From: Pigmentiphaga litoralis
GTDB lineage: Bacteria > Pseudomonadota > Gammaproteobacteria > Burkholderiales > Burkholderiaceae_B
Direction of reading: 5' to 3'
DNA length: 64,000 bases
Assembly (NCBI RefSeq): GCF_013408655.1
Contig: NZ_JACCBP010000001.1
Coordinates: 1,116,001 to 1,180,000, forward strand
The position numbers were made by a program, and so were the translations under genes. A model generated the notes under the pieces. That model saw only the letters and a list, made by a program, of their open reading frames with translations. It did no database searches and was not told the DNA's origin. Below, piece after piece: positions 25,056-35,534 of this stretch; position 1 is the stretch's first letter, and each line of letters begins with the position of its first letter.

Positions 25056-25087
25056 GGCCGGAACGTATCGCTACGTTCCGGCCTTTT
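25056..25087. terminator. Bidirectional rho-independent terminator
   Basis: GGCCGGAACGTA (25056-25067) pairs perfectly with TACGTTCCGGCC (25072-25083) around TCGC, flanked by an A run on the left and TTTT on the right. It lies between the convergent NlpC/P60 gene and katE (stop at 25103) and can serve both. Confidence 0.9.
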
Positions 25088-25102
25088 CGTTTTACTTCAC
25101 CC

Positions 25103-27523
25103 TCAGATCAGCGGCGGATCCATATCGCGCGCCGGATGGCGGTGCTGCGACACGGCGTCGATGAACTGCTGGGCTGCGGCGTCGATGCCCGATGCATCGG
25201 CAAACAGCAGACCCGGGTCGGTTTCGCCGGTTGGCAAAGTCGGGTTGATGCCCATCTTTTCCGTCAGCTTGGAGCTCGCGCCCAGGACCAGGATCGTCTT
25301 GCAGTGGCGGTACTGGTTCTTGATGAACTCGTCGGTGTAGCCGATGCGCGCCAGCAGGGCGACAGCGTCCTCACCATCCGGCAGCACCATCGCGTCGAAC
25401 AGCACGGGCGGCGTGTTTTCCATCGATGCCTGCGCTTCCAGCACGGTGCCATCGGCAGCCGTAACCTTGCCCAGACGCGGGGCCACCAGCAACGGCACGG
25501 CGCCTGCGTCGACCAGTGCGGTCTGCAGGGCTTGCACCGACGTGCCTTCCACGCCATTGGCCACCAGGATGGCGATCTTGCGGGTACGCACGCCGCCTTC
25601 GCCTGGCAGCGCCGTCAGCGACAGGGCCGGCGACACCGTGATTTCCGGCGTCACGTCGATCTGCAGCGCCTTGGGCATCGCTTCCGGCAATTCCATGCCC
25701 AGGCCGTCGGCGACTTCCGTCGCCAGTTCCATCGACACGTTCATCAGCGACGACAGCATCCGTTCACGGATCGCCGGCACCGTCAGCTTGCTCAACTCGA
25801 AACGGAAGCCGCCAATGATGTGCTGCTTTTCGGCTTCGGTCTGGCTGTTGAAGAACAGCGTCGCTTGCGTGTAGTGATCCGCAAACTTTTCCGGCTTGCC
25901 GCGCACCTTGTCTTCATGGATCGGCTCGGGGAAGGACACGAACCCCTTCATGCCGGCCTGGAAGGGGCAGCCACCGCCGAGCGAATTCGGCTCATAGGCC
26001 ACGCGGCCACGGTTGATGGTCTGGCGATGATGGCCATCACGCTGGTTGTTGGCCACGGGCGCGATCGGCGTATTGATCGGGATCTCGTGGAAGTTGGCGC
26101 CACCCAGACGCGAAATCTGCGTGTCGACATACGAGTGGTTCCGGCCTGCCAGCAGCGGGTCGTTACTGAAGTCGATGCCTGGCACCACGTGAGCGGTACA
26201 GAAGGCGACCTGTTCCGTCTCGGCAAAGAAGTTGTCCGGGTTGCGGTTCAGCACCATGCGGCCCACGGGCATGACCGGCACGAGTTCTTCCGGGATCAGC
26301 TTGGTGGAGTCCAGGATATCGAAGCTGAACGACTCGGCCTGTTCTTCGGTAAAGATCTGCAGGCCCAGTTCCCACTCGGGGTATTCACCGGCTTCGATGG
26401 CTTCCCATAGGTCGCGGCGGTGGAAGTCGGAATCGGCGCCAGAAATCTTGACGGCTTCGTCCCACACCAGCGAATGGGTGCCAAGCTTCGGCTTCCAGTG
26501 GAACTTGCAGAATACCGACTGGCCGGCTTCGTTCACCAGGCGGAACGAGTGCACGCCAAAGCCCTGCATCATGCGATAGCTGCGTGGCAGCGCACGGTCC
26601 GACATGGCCCACATCAGCATGTGGGTAGACTCGGGCATCAGCGACGCAAAGTCCCAGAACGTGTCGTGGGCCGATGCGGCTTGCGGAATGGCGTTGTTGG
26701 GTTCGGGCTTGACCGCGTGCACCAGGTCCGGAAACTTCATCGCGTCCTGGATGAAGAAGACCGGGATGTTGTTGCCCACCAGGTCCCAGTTGCCTTCGTC
26801 GGTATAGAACTTGACCGCAAAGCCGCGCACGTCGCGGGCGGTGTCGGTCGACCCGCGTTCACCGGCCACGGTCGAAAAGCGAACGAACACCGGGGTGATC
26901 TTGCCCGCTTCCTTGAACGGCGCGGCGCGGGTGTATTCGGTCAGCGGCTTGTACGCTTCGAAGTAGCCGTGCGCAGCCGAACCGCGAGCGTGCACGATCC
27001 GTTCAGGAATCCGCTCGTGGTCGAAATGGGTGATCTTTTCACGAAGGATGAAGTCCTCCATGAGCGTCGGGCCGCGCAATCCGGCCTTCAGCGAATTCTG
27101 GTTGTCGCCGATCGGCACGCCCTGATTCGTCGTCAGTACCTGGCCGGTGGCGTCGGCGCGCACGCGGTCCAGCGATTGGATCGTGGCATTGGTTCCGATC
27201 GGCGGGACGCCGCTGCCCACCTTGGCGGACGCATTGGTCTCGCTCAGTGTGCTGCCGGTCACGATGGGGGATGCAGGTTCGCTGGTCATGCCCTGGGGCG
27301 GCGACACGGCGTTGTCACGGCCATGCTCGGCGGCCTTGTTGACGTTGTAGCGCATGGAGGCCGACAGCTCGTTCACGAGCTGCATGTGCTCCGCTGGCAG
27401 ATCGCCAGGGGCGGTCGATCCATGCGACGGACCGGTCGATGTCGTACGTGCGGATGACTTGGCAGCCGCTTTCTTCGGATCTGACTTGGCTGCAGGTGCT
27501 GCGGGTTTCTTGGTGGTGGCCAC
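25103..27523 (-). CDS. katE: Large-subunit catalase HPII
   Basis: An 806-residue monofunctional haem catalase that degrades hydrogen peroxide. The active-site His lies in [16 protein letters not shown], and [22 protein letters not shown] and [22 protein letters not shown] are clade-2 catalase signatures. The C-terminal 150 residues form the extra flavodoxin/DJ-1-like domain of large catalases ([14 protein letters not shown]). The N-terminal 80 residues are extended and Lys/Ala/Ser-rich ([20 protein letters not shown]), longer than in E. coli HPII (753 residues). The start is GTG, supported by GAGGAA just upstream. Proximal-Tyr and channel residues were not numbered. Confidence 0.95.
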   Translation of the reverse strand: MATTKKPAAPAAKSDPKKAAAKSSARTTSTGPSHGSTAPGDLPAEHMQLVNELSASMRYNVNKAAEHGRDNAVSPPQGMTSEPASPIVTGSTLSETNASAKVGSGVPPIGTNATIQSLDRVRADATGQVLTTNQGVPIGDNQNSLKAGLRGPTLMEDFILREKITHFDHERIPERIVHARGSAAHGYFEAYKPLTEYTRAAPFKEAGKITPVFVRFSTVAGERGSTDTARDVRGFAVKFYTDEGNWDLVGNNIPVFFIQDAMKFPDLVHAVKPEPNNAIPQAASAHDTFWDFASLMPESTHMLMWAMSDRALPRSYRMMQGFGVHSFRLVNEAGQSVFCKFHWKPKLGTHSLVWDEAVKISGADSDFHRRDLWEAIEAGEYPEWELGLQIFTEEQAESFSFDILDSTKLIPEELVPVMPVGRMVLNRNPDNFFAETEQVAFCTAHVVPGIDFSNDPLLAGRNHSYVDTQISRLGGANFHEIPINTPIAPVANNQRDGHHRQTINRGRVAYEPNSLGGGCPFQAGMKGFVSFPEPIHEDKVRGKPEKFADHYTQATLFFNSQTEAEKQHIIGGFRFELSKLTVPAIRERMLSSLMNVSMELATEVADGLGMELPEAMPKALQIDVTPEITVSPALSLTALPGEGGVRTRKIAILVANGVEGTSVQALQTALVDAGAVPLLVAPRLGKVTAADGTVLEAQASMENTPPVLFDAMVLPDGEDAVALLARIGYTDEFIKNQYRHCKTILVLGASSKLTEKMGINPTLPTGETDPGLLFADASGIDAAAQQFIDAVSQHRHPARDMDPPLI

Positions 27524-27967
27524 GGGTGTTCCTCACGGGTCGGTGGTGCGCACCCGACCCCGTGGCTCCTCCCTGATGGAAGGACCTCGCTTTGGCACGT
27601 GTGCGCCCCAGGGGCGGTTTGCGGCGAAACCGGAATTTGCCGCACTGGACGGCATCGGCACCCTTCCTGCACGACCAATGCCGCGGGAAGGTTCGACACA
27701 CCCAAATCGTTGGGCGTCCAGTTCTCAAAGCACATCGGCTTTGGCGAGGGTCACAAGCGACGCGCCTGTGATGCAACTCATCCTACGCCCCTGCTCTGCC
27801 ATATCGGCGCTACAGCATGTAAGGATCTATGCGCAACCGATACCATGGATGAGCAAAACAAAACGGCGATGCGGCGCCTGTCTCGAGGCCCCACATCGCC
27901 GCCTGCCGTGGTGTGGCGCGGGGTTGCGCCGCGCCTTACGGTCGCGCCAGATACTTAGATCACTTAC
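27524..27967. other. Intergenic region between katE and the prp operon
   Basis: About 440 bp without a convincing gene. It must hold the katE promoter (minus strand), for which I see no clear hexamer pair. It also holds the terminator of the prp operon (27855-27900) and a GC-rich inverted repeat, GGCGCGG/CCGCGCC, at 27915-27935 just after the prpD stop. Base composition is a little less GC-rich than the genes. Confidence 0.6.
27855..27900 (-). terminator. Terminator of the prpBCD operon
   Basis: Read on the minus strand, GGCGATG (27900-27894) pairs with CATCGCC (27871-27865) around a 22-base interior with further pairing potential, followed by GTTTTGTTTT. It lies about 70 bp downstream of the prpD stop. 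Confidence 0.6.
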
Positions 27968-29419
27968 TTAGATCACGTACAAATTCACATACTCATGCAC
28001 GGGCATGGCTTCCAGCCGTGCCTGGTCCAGCGAGATATCCAGGATGGCTTGCTGCTGCTTGACCGGGAAACGCCGCGCCAGATTGGTCTTGAACTTCTCG
28101 ACCAGGAGCGGGATGCCATCATGACGGCGGCGGCCGTGGCCGATCGGGTAGTCCACTTCGATCTCGGCCAGTGATGTGCCATCGTGGAATTCGACCGTCA
28201 GCGCATTGGCGATCGACCGCTTTTCCGGGTCATGGTAGTCGGCGGTAAAGCGCGGGTCTTCCACGCACACGATCTTGCTGCGCAGCTCGTCAATGCGTGG
28301 ATCGGCCGCCACCTTGTCCTCGTAGTGCTCGGCGGTCAGGCTGCCGAACAGCAATGGCACTGCCACCATGTACTGGATGCAGTGGTCGCGGTCAGCCGGG
28401 TTGTTCAGCGGACCGGTCTTGTCGATGATGCGGATGCAGGCTTCGTGCGTCCGGATCGTCACCTTGCGGATGTCGGCCGCCGTGCGGCCCGTGGCCATCA
28501 ACTGACCGTGCAGCGTCACGGCCGCCTCGACCGCTGTCTGCGAATGGAATTCCGCCGGGAACGAAATCTTGAACAGCACGTTTTCCATCACATAGCTGCC
28601 GTACGGGCGCTGGAAGGCAAAAGGCTTGCCCTTGAACAGCACGTCGTAGAAGCCCCAGGTGGGCGCCGTCAGCACCGACGGGTAGCCCATCTCGCCGGTT
28701 TTGGCGATCAGCGCCAGACGCACGGCGCGGCTGGTGGCGCCCCCTGCCGCCCAGCTCTTGCGCGACCCGGTGTTGGGCGAATGGCGATAGGTGCGCAGCG
28801 ACTGTCCGTCCACCCACGCCAGCGACACGGCGTTGATGATCTCGTCGCGCGTCAGGCCAAGCATCTGCGCGACCACCGCGGTGGACGCAACCTTGACCAG
28901 CACCACGTGATCCAGGCCTACCTTGTTGAACGAATTTTCCAGCGCGATGCAGCCCTGGATTTCGTGCGCCTTGATCATCGCGGTCAGCACGTCTTTCATG
29001 GTCAATGGCGCTTTGCCGTCGGCAATGGCATTGCGCGACAGCCAGTCGGCGGTGGCCAGGATGCCGCCCAGGTTGTCCGACGGATGGCCCCACTCCGCGG
29101 CCAGCCAGGTGTCATTGAAGTCCAGCCAGCGGATCATGGTGCCGATGTTGAACGCGGCCTGGATGGGGTCGAGCTGGAACTGCGTGCCCGGCACCTTGGC
29201 GCCGTTCGGCACGACGGTGCCGGGCACGATGGGTCCGAGCAGCTTGGTGCACGCGGGGTATTCCAGGGCTTCCAGTCCGCAACCCAGCGTGTCGATCAGG
29301 CAGTTGCGCGCCGTGTCGTACGCCTGCTCGCTGTCGATGCGGTAGTTCAGGACGTAGTCGACGATGTCGGTCAGGACCTGATCGGGTTCGGGACGGACGT
29401 TGGAGATGTGTTGGCTCAT
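27968..29419 (-). CDS. prpD: 2-methylcitrate dehydratase, MmgE/PrpD family
   Basis: A 483-residue enzyme that dehydrates 2-methylcitrate to 2-methylaconitate in the methylcitrate cycle of propionate breakdown. PrpD features include [47 protein letters not shown] split over residues 90-117, [20 protein letters not shown] and the catalytic-region [20 protein letters not shown]. The length matches E. coli PrpD (483). It is the third gene of prpBCD, 90 bp after prpC. No acnD/prpF pair is present, so the iron-sulfur-independent route is used. Confidence 0.95.
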   Translation of the reverse strand: MSQHISNVRPEPDQVLTDIVDYVLNYRIDSEQAYDTARNCLIDTLGCGLEALEYPACTKLLGPIVPGTVVPNGAKVPGTQFQLDPIQAAFNIGTMIRWLDFNDTWLAAEWGHPSDNLGGILATADWLSRNAIADGKAPLTMKDVLTAMIKAHEIQGCIALENSFNKVGLDHVVLVKVASTAVVAQMLGLTRDEIINAVSLAWVDGQSLRTYRHSPNTGSRKSWAAGGATSRAVRLALIAKTGEMGYPSVLTAPTWGFYDVLFKGKPFAFQRPYGSYVMENVLFKISFPAEFHSQTAVEAAVTLHGQLMATGRTAADIRKVTIRTHEACIRIIDKTGPLNNPADRDHCIQYMVAVPLLFGSLTAEHYEDKVAADPRIDELRSKIVCVEDPRFTADYHDPEKRSIANALTVEFHDGTSLAEIEVDYPIGHGRRRHDGIPLLVEKFKTNLARRFPVKQQQAILDISLDQARLEAMPVHEYVNLYVI

Positions 29420-29509
29420 GATGCTCGATGAATGGAAAGAGATCGAATGAAAGGGAAGATGTGGAAGGTCACGGTTCCGGCGCGCGGCCGCAGCGCCTTC
29501 GCCATCCCC

Positions 29510-30661
29510 TCAGGTGCGCGCGTCGATCGGCACAAAGGCCAGGTTCTCGGGGCCGGTGTAGTTCGCGCTGGGCCGGATGATCTTGTTGTCGATGCGCTGC
29601 TCGATCACATGGGCACTCCACCCTGCGGTTCGCGCAATCACGAACAAGGGCGTGAACATGGCGGTCGGCACGCCCATCATGTGATAGCTGACGGCGCTGA
29701 ACCAGTCCAGGTTCGGGAACATTTTCTTGACGTCCCACATGACGGTCTCCAGCCGTTCGGCGATGTCGAACATGCGGGTCGATCCGCTGGCGTTCGACAG
29801 GTCCCGCGCTACTTCCTTGATGACCTGATTGCGTGGATCGCTCACGGTATAGACCGGATGGCCAAAGCCGATCACGACTTCCTTGGCCTCGACCCGGCGG
29901 CGGATATCCGCTTCGGCTTCATCGGGATTGGCATACCGCTTCTGCACTTCGAAGGCGACTTCGTTGGCGCCGCCGTGCTTGGGTCCACGCAGTGCGCCAA
30001 TGCCGCCGCAAATCGCCGAATGCATGTCCGACCCCGTACCCGCCACGACGCGGGCCGCGAAGGTCGACGCGTTGAATTCATGTTCGGCATACAGATTCAG
30101 GGACACGTGCATCGCATGCACCCAGGCATCGTTGGGCGCCTGGCCATGCAGCAGATGCAGGAAGTGCCCGCCGATCGAATCGTCATCCGTCTCGACATCG
30201 ATGCGCTTGCCGTTATGGCTGTAGTGATACCAGTACAGCAGCATGCTGCCCAGGGACGCCATCAGGCGGTCTGCAATGTCGCGCGCGCCCGGCACGTTGT
30301 GATCATCTTTCTCGGGCAGCACCGTGCCCAGTACCGACACGCCCGTGCGCATCACATCCATCGGATGCGCGGCCGCCGGGATCTGTTCCAACGCCGCCAT
30401 CAAAGGCGCCGGCAGGCCGCGCAGGGCCTTCAGTCTGGTCTTGTAGGCGGTCAGTTCGGCGCGGGTCGGCAGCTTGCCGTGCACCAGCAGGTGCGCGATT
30501 TCTTCGAATTCGCACTGCTCGGCAATATCCAGGATGTCATAGCCCCGGTAATGCAGGTCGTTGCCGGTCTGGCCCACGGAACACAGCGCCGTGTTGCCTG
30601 CGGCCACGCCGGACAGCGCCACCGACTTCTTCGGTTTGAGAGGGGTCTTTTCAGCACTCAT
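29510..30661 (-). CDS. prpC: 2-methylcitrate synthase
   Basis: A 383-residue citrate-synthase-family enzyme joining propionyl-CoA and oxaloacetate. It has the PrpC-type start [19 protein letters not shown] and the catalytic His regions [20 protein letters not shown] and [37 protein letters not shown] is specific to 2-methylcitrate synthases rather than type I citrate synthase. The C-terminus contains the Arg-rich FVPIDART end. It lies 42 bp downstream of prpB and is co-transcribed with it. Confidence 0.96.
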   Translation of the reverse strand: MSAEKTPLKPKKSVALSGVAAGNTALCSVGQTGNDLHYRGYDILDIAEQCEFEEIAHLLVHGKLPTRAELTAYKTRLKALRGLPAPLMAALEQIPAAAHPMDVMRTGVSVLGTVLPEKDDHNVPGARDIADRLMASLGSMLLYWYHYSHNGKRIDVETDDDSIGGHFLHLLHGQAPNDAWVHAMHVSLNLYAEHEFNASTFAARVVAGTGSDMHSAICGGIGALRGPKHGGANEVAFEVQKRYANPDEAEADIRRRVEAKEVVIGFGHPVYTVSDPRNQVIKEVARDLSNASGSTRMFDIAERLETVMWDVKKMFPNLDWFSAVSYHMMGVPTAMFTPLFVIARTAGWSAHVIEQRIDNKIIRPSANYTGPENLAFVPIDART

Positions 30662-30703
30662 CGACAGGTCTCCTGATAGGGGTTGGTCCAGCAGGAACGG
30701 CGC

Positions 30704-31606
30704 TCAGCGCGGCGCCTTGTCCTTGTTCTGCGCATACAGCGCATCCAGCTTACGTTCAAAGTCGAAGTAGCCGATGCTCTCGTACAGTTCCATGCGCGTC
30801 TGCATGGTGTCGAGCACGCCCTTCTGGTGCCCGTCGCGGCGAATCGCGGTGAACACATTTTCGGCCGCCTTGTTCATGGCGCGGAATGCCGACAGCGGAT
30901 ACAGCACCATCGCCACGCCGGCGCTGCGCAATTCGTCCACGCTGAACAGCGGCGTCTGGCCGAACTCGGTAATGTTGGCCAGCACCGGCACTTTGACGGC
31001 ATCCACGAACTTGCGATAGCTGTCCAGATCATAGGCCGCTTCGGCAAAGATGGCATCGGCGCCCGCTTCGACGCAGGCCAGCGATCGCTCGATGGCGGCA
31101 TCAATGCCTTCCACCGCAATTGCGTCGGTCCGCGCGATCAGGAAAAAGTCCGGATCCGTCTTGGCGTCCACGGCGGCCTTCACGCGGTCCACCATTTCCT
31201 GCTTGGACACGATCTCCTTGCCCGGACGATGGCCGCAGCGCTTGGCGCCCGCCTGATCTTCGATGTGGCAGGCGGCCGCGCCAGCCTTGATCAACGACTT
31301 GATGGTGCGGCCGATGTTGAATGCCGACGGCCCGAAGCCCGTGTCGATATCCACCAGCAGCGGGGTGTCGCACACGTCGGTGATCCGACGGATGTCGATC
31401 AGCACGTCATCCAGCGTGTTGATGCCCAGGTCCGGCATGCCCAGCGAGCCGGCGGCCACCCCGCCACCCGACAGGTAGATGGCCTTGAAGCCGGCGCGGG
31501 TCGCCAGCAAGGAATGGTTGGCGTTGATCGTGCCCACCACTTGCAAAGGGGATTCTTCTTTGAGCGCCTGGCGGAAACGCGCGCCGGCGGAGGGAGTCAG
31601 GCTCAT
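30704..31606 (-). CDS. prpB: 2-methylisocitrate lyase
   Basis: A 300-residue isocitrate-lyase-superfamily enzyme that cleaves 2-methylisocitrate to pyruvate and succinate. Motifs are [36 protein letters not shown] (metal-binding Asp) and the catalytic Cys in [12 protein letters not shown]. The later segments [13 protein letters not shown] and [14 protein letters not shown] also match. The ATG at 31606 starts [11 protein letters not shown] as in related PrpB. It is the first gene of the operon, read from the sigma-54 promoter at 31684-31699 and divergent from prpR. Confidence 0.96.
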   Translation of the reverse strand: MSLTPSAGARFRQALKEESPLQVVGTINANHSLLATRAGFKAIYLSGGGVAAGSLGMPDLGINTLDDVLIDIRRITDVCDTPLLVDIDTGFGPSAFNIGRTIKSLIKAGAAACHIEDQAGAKRCGHRPGKEIVSKQEMVDRVKAAVDAKTDPDFFLIARTDAIAVEGIDAAIERSLACVEAGADAIFAEAAYDLDSYRKFVDAVKVPVLANITEFGQTPLFSVDELRSAGVAMVLYPLSAFRAMNKAAENVFTAIRRDGHQKGVLDTMQTRMELYESIGYFDFERKLDALYAQNKDKAPR

Positions 31607-31634
31607 GGTCGTCCTTGTGGAATGGGTTGGTGCT

Positions 31635-31653
31635 GCGCGGCGGAACGCCGCGC
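31635..31653 (-). promoter_or_regulatory. Hairpin in the prpB 5' leader
   Basis: GCGCGGCG and CGCCGCGC are exact inverted repeats around GAA. The hairpin lies between the predicted transcription start (about 31673) and the prpB ATG at 31606, so it would be part of the mRNA leader. Its effect is unknown. Confidence 0.4.
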
Positions 31654-31683
31654 GGCCGGTAGTCCGGTAGGTGGATGTCTCAA

Positions 31684-31699
31684 TGCAAAGGGTGTGCCA
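31684..31699 (-). promoter_or_regulatory. Sigma-54 promoter of prpBCD
   Basis: On the minus strand the sequence reads TGGCACA-CCCT-TTGCA. This fits the -24/-12 consensus TGGCACG-N4-TTGCA, with exactly ten bases between the GG and GC doublets. The predicted start is near 31673, about 67 bp before the prpB ATG. The divergent gene encodes PrpR, a sigma-54 activator, which supports the call strongly. Confidence 0.85.
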
Positions 31700-31795
31700 A
31701 TGGAGGGCAGTACGCAAGGGGTGGCGCTGGGGCAGGCTCTGCGGGAGCTATCGGCAACTACGCGAAAGCAGAGATGACTGCCTTGCGCACGCGGC

Positions 31796-31823
31796 ATTGC
31801 AGATGTGAAATCTGGTATTGCAG
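31796..31823. promoter_or_regulatory. Candidate PrpR upstream activating site
   Basis: ATTGCAG occurs at 31796-31802 and again at 31817-31823, exactly 21 bp (two helical turns) apart. Between them CAGAT-GTGAA-ATCTG (31800-31814) forms an inverted repeat. The site lies about 120-150 bp upstream of the predicted prpB start, the usual distance for a sigma-54 enhancer site, and just before prpR. Confidence 0.45.
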
Positions 31824-31942
31824 TGTTGAGATATCATGGCTGGCGGAGCACCACCTGCCGTTTCGCCGTCGAACCGCTCGTCATTCGCTCCGACGCAGCG
31901 CGTGGCCTTCTTCCCGACCTTCCTTCCAACCGGTCCCTTGCC

Positions 31943-33925
31943 ATGGTCGCCATCACCTCTCCCCGCCCCATCATCTGGGCCGCAGGCATCAGCCGGCTGT
32001 CAGGCGCCTTTGTCGAGATCGTGCCGGGCTTTGCCGATCGTGCCGACATTCGCGTCATCGAAAAAGGCTTTGAAGCCGCGGCCGTGGCTGTCGAAGCCGC
32101 AGCGCGCGAACGGCGGGTGGATGCCGTCGTTTCGGGTGGCGCAAATGGCGCCTACCTGCGTCAGCACGTGTCCGTGCCGGTCATTCTGGTCAAGGTCACG
32201 GGCTTTGATGTCTTGAGCGCCTTGGCGACCGCGCGCCGGGTGTCGCCGCGCATCGCGCTGGTGACCCATGCATCGGTCTATGCCGAACTGGCCGAGTTCT
32301 GCCAGGCCTTCGACCTCGACATCCCGCTGCATACCTACCTGACCGGCTATGACGCGTCGACACTCGTCCTGTCCCTGAAGGCCGCGGGCACCGAGGTCGT
32401 TGTCGGCCCGGGCCTGGTCACCGACCTGGCTGACAAGGCCGGCATGACCGGCGTCTTCCTGTACTCCGGCAATTCCGTCCGCGCCGCGATGAACGATGCG
32501 ATTGACGCGGCGCAGGTCAGGCAGGCCGAGTCCGTGCGCCGGCAATACGTCAACGCGATCCTGGCGCATCTGAACGAAGGTGTCGTCGCTGTCGATGCCG
32601 CTGGCGACGTCCAGGCGTTCAATCCGGCCATGGAGCGTTTTCTTAACGTGCCGGTCAACGAAGCGCTGGGCCAGCGCTGGCAGACCCTGTCCCCGTCCCT
32701 GCCCCTTGACGCGGTGATGCGATCCGGCCGCCAGGAACTCGAAGCCATTCACCGGCTGGGCGACAAGACCGTGGTCGTCAACCGCATCCCGCTGATCCGC
32801 CAGGGCGAATCCGCCGGCGCGGTGCTGACGGTGCAGGACGCGCAAGCCATCCAGCGCGTCGACCGCAATCTGCGTTCACGCAACCGGCCGCGCGGCACCG
32901 CCACCCGCTACACGCTTGATGACCTGCTGGGCCATTCGCCATCCATCACCTCGGTGCGCACGCTGGCCCGGCGCTACGCGCAGGTGGACTCCACCGTATT
33001 GATCCGCGGCGACAGCGGCACCGGCAAGGAAGTGATCGCCCAAGGCATGCACCACGCCAGCCCCCGCCAGGCCTTCCCCTTCGTGGCCGTCAACTGCGCG
33101 GCCTTTCCGGAACCCCTGCTGGAAAGCGAACTGTTTGGCTACCAGGAAGGCGCGTTCAGCGGCGCGAGCCGCGGCGGCAAGGTCGGGCTGATCGAAGCCG
33201 CCCACAACGGCACCCTGTTCCTGGACGAAATCGGCGACATGTCCCCTGCCCTGCAGGTCCGCCTGCTGCGCGTGCTGCAGGAACGCCAGGTGTTGCCCAT
33301 CGGCGGGCTGGACCCCGTGCCGGTCAACGTGCGAGTGATGGCAGCGACCCACCGCGATCTGCCCGCGCGCGTGGCCCTAGGATTGTTCCGCGAAGACCTG
33401 CTGTTCCGCCTGAACATTCTGCGGATCGACGTGGCGCCGCTGCGCGAGCGGATGGAAGACCTGCCGGAGATTGCCGGCGCCTTGTACGAACGGATTCTTG
33501 GGCGGCTGGGCTTGCCCGCGCAAGGTCTGCCTGAGTGGATTCAGGCGGCGTTGATGACGTACCCGTGGCCAGGGAATGTGCGGGAACTGGAAAACGTGCT
33601 GGAGCGCGTGGCGGTGCTGGCTGCGGGGGATCAGGAGGCGGTCGATGAGGTCGCAGGCCACGACACAGATCGGCCCGCCCTGCGGCAGGCGATTCCTGAA
33701 ATCTTCGGCGTTGCAGACGCGGGCGCGGCAACCGGGCTACGTGGCGTGGCTCGGGTATCGGAGGCACGGATATCGGAGGCTCCGCTCTCGCAGGTCTCCC
33801 GGCACAGTCAGGTCGCGCACATCCATCGTGTGCTTGCCGACTGCCACGGCGACCGCGCCGCCGCGTGCCGGGTCCTCGGCATCAGCAGCACCACCCTGTG
33901 GCGGCGGCTGCGCGATGCGGGGTGA
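31943..33925 (+). CDS. prpR: Propionate catabolism operon regulator PrpR (sigma-54 activator)
   Basis: A 660-residue activator of prpBCD. The PrpR N-terminal sensor (about 5-170; RPIIWAAGISRLSGAFVEIV) binds 2-methylcitrate in known homologues. A PAS-like domain follows (about 200-300, AILAHLNEGVVAVDAAGDVQAF), then the AAA+ domain with Walker A GDSGTGKE near 357 and Walker B LFLDEIGD. The sigma-54 contact loop reads GAFSGA (403-408) instead of GAFTGA. The C-terminal Fis-type HTH (DRAAACRVLGISSTTLWRRL) binds DNA. The ATG at 31943 begins the sensor; an upstream in-frame start is unlikely. Confidence 0.95.
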   Translation: MVAITSPRPIIWAAGISRLSGAFVEIVPGFADRADIRVIEKGFEAAAVAVEAAARERRVDAVVSGGANGAYLRQHVSVPVILVKVTGFDVLSALATARRVSPRIALVTHASVYAELAEFCQAFDLDIPLHTYLTGYDASTLVLSLKAAGTEVVVGPGLVTDLADKAGMTGVFLYSGNSVRAAMNDAIDAAQVRQAESVRRQYVNAILAHLNEGVVAVDAAGDVQAFNPAMERFLNVPVNEALGQRWQTLSPSLPLDAVMRSGRQELEAIHRLGDKTVVVNRIPLIRQGESAGAVLTVQDAQAIQRVDRNLRSRNRPRGTATRYTLDDLLGHSPSITSVRTLARRYAQVDSTVLIRGDSGTGKEVIAQGMHHASPRQAFPFVAVNCAAFPEPLLESELFGYQEGAFSGASRGGKVGLIEAAHNGTLFLDEIGDMSPALQVRLLRVLQERQVLPIGGLDPVPVNVRVMAATHRDLPARVALGLFREDLLFRLNILRIDVAPLRERMEDLPEIAGALYERILGRLGLPAQGLPEWIQAALMTYPWPGNVRELENVLERVAVLAAGDQEAVDEVAGHDTDRPALRQAIPEIFGVADAGAATGLRGVARVSEARISEAPLSQVSRHSQVAHIHRVLADCHGDRAAACRVLGISSTTLWRRLRDAG

Positions 33926-33984
33926 TGGCGACGGCGACGGCCGTAGATGCCATGGCTCCGCCGCCATCGCTCCGCCGCCTCTGC

Positions 33985-35325
33985 TTAACGCGCCATCACG
34001 TAATTCGCGATGGCGAACAGCCTTTCATCCGTATGCTGAGCACCCATCAGCTGCAGCCCCAGCGGCATGCCTTCATCCTCGTACACCGGCAATGACAACG
34101 CCGGCGCGCCCAGCACCGACGCCGGCACATTGAACATCGGATTGCCCGTCCACTGAATACCCTTGGGCGCGGCACCCGTCGCCCCCAGCGTGATGAACGC
34201 ATCGGCCTCACGCGCCAGCGTCTCGAACGCCTCCCGCATGGCCGCCCGCCGCGTCAGCAACGCCCGATAGCCGTCCAGCCCCAATTCGTCTGACAGCTTG
34301 ATCCGGGTCAGCACCGACGGGCTCAGGCCATCGCGGTCCCGATACGCGACGCTTTTGAGCGGCCACCGCGACTCATAGCCCACGATGTCCAGCGCCAGGT
34401 CCATCACCTCAAGCAAGGCCGTCTCGAACTTCGCCACGCCCTCATGGTTGTCTCGCGACAGGATCTGCACCCCCGCCGCGCTCATCGTCGACACCGTCGC
34501 CAGCAGTTGCTCGCGCGCACTGGCCGTCGCGTCATCCCATGCGGGCGTCTGCAGCAGAATCAGCTTGCCCGGCTTGGCCGGCGCCGCCAATTCGGCCTTG
34601 CCGATCAGGCCCATGGCGCCCGGATCGCCACCCGCCCGTTGCACCATCTCGTGCGTCGTGAACCAGATGTCCGCCAGGCTGGCGCCGATCACGCCAATGC
34701 AACTGTGGCTCTGGAAATCATGGCTGCCGCCACGATTGATGGCGCCCAGCGTCGGCTTGAACCCGAACGCCCCGCAAAAGCTGGCCGGCCGCAAGGTCGA
34801 CCCGATCACCTGCGTGCCCAGGGCCACCGGCAGAATCCCCGCACCCACCGCACTGGCCGACCCGGCACTCGATCCGCCCGACGTCCGCGTCGGATCATGC
34901 GGATTGCGCGTATCCGTCGCATAGCTGCCCGCAAACTCCGTCGTCTTGGTCTTGCCGACGATGGCGGCCCCCGAATCCCTCAGCGCATGCACCACCGCCG
35001 CATCGCGGACAGGCTGAAAGCCGCTGGCCGTCGGCGAACCCAGGCCCATGGGCATGTCGAAGGTCTCGATGATGTCCTTGATCCCGATCGGCATCCCATC
35101 GATGCGCGACACCGGCCTGCCTTCTTTCCACCGCAGCGATGCACCATCGGCCACGATGCGCGCCCGAGGAATCGCCAACGCCGCAAAGGCCTTCAAGGTC
35201 GGCTCGGCCGCTTCGAGCTTGTCGATGGCGCGCTCCAGAAAGTCGCGCGGACTGTCCGTGCCGGCGCGAAAGCCCTCCGTGGCAGCCTGAAACGAAACGA
35301 GGGTCGGTGTCAGATCATGGCTCAT
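33985..35325 (-). CDS. Amidase (amidase signature family)
   Basis: A 446-residue amidase. The catalytic triad is visible: Lys83 in GIKDIIETFD, cis-Ser152 in the TSGGSSAGS loop and the nucleophile Ser176 in QVIGSTLRPASFCG. The C-terminal NPMFNVPASVLGAPALSLPV is typical of the family. The substrate cannot be predicted: members hydrolyse amides, allophanate, biuret-type or mandelamide substrates. It is convergent with prpR and is not obviously part of an operon. The ATG at 35325 gives MSHDLTPTLVSF. Confidence 0.88.
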   Translation of the reverse strand: MSHDLTPTLVSFQAATEGFRAGTDSPRDFLERAIDKLEAAEPTLKAFAALAIPRARIVADGASLRWKEGRPVSRIDGMPIGIKDIIETFDMPMGLGSPTASGFQPVRDAAVVHALRDSGAAIVGKTKTTEFAGSYATDTRNPHDPTRTSGGSSAGSASAVGAGILPVALGTQVIGSTLRPASFCGAFGFKPTLGAINRGGSHDFQSHSCIGVIGASLADIWFTTHEMVQRAGGDPGAMGLIGKAELAAPAKPGKLILLQTPAWDDATASAREQLLATVSTMSAAGVQILSRDNHEGVAKFETALLEVMDLALDIVGYESRWPLKSVAYRDRDGLSPSVLTRIKLSDELGLDGYRALLTRRAAMREAFETLAREADAFITLGATGAAPKGIQWTGNPMFNVPASVLGAPALSLPVYEDEGMPLGLQLMGAQHTDERLFAIANYVMAR

Positions 35326-35447
35326 GGGGCCGGTGCTCCTGGTGGGGTTCAACGAGGGTGAATACTCACAATAGCAGGCGTTAACCCTTAAGGAAAAGCA
35401 TTCAATGCCGGATTGTCCGGACTTTATTTGAAGCTGACCCGCCAACG

Positions 35448-35479
35448 AAAAAAGGCGCGGCGTCTTTCAACGCCGCGCC
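35448..35479 (-). terminator. Rho-independent terminator of the RcnB-like gene
   Basis: On the minus strand GGCGCGGCGT (35479-35470) and ACGCCGCGCC (35463-35454) pair around a 6-base loop, followed by six T residues. It lies 56 bp after the stop of the RcnB-like gene at 35535. Confidence 0.85.
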
Positions 35480-35534
35480 CTTGGCACGTCTTCTTGTCAA
35501 ACGATCACGCGATCATCGCTGACGTCTGGCGGCA

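Noticed and set aside
28184..29431. A 415-codon plus-strand frame opposite prpD
   Set aside because: Low-complexity Val/Gln/His/Arg composition, no motif, and complete overlap with a clear prpD gene.
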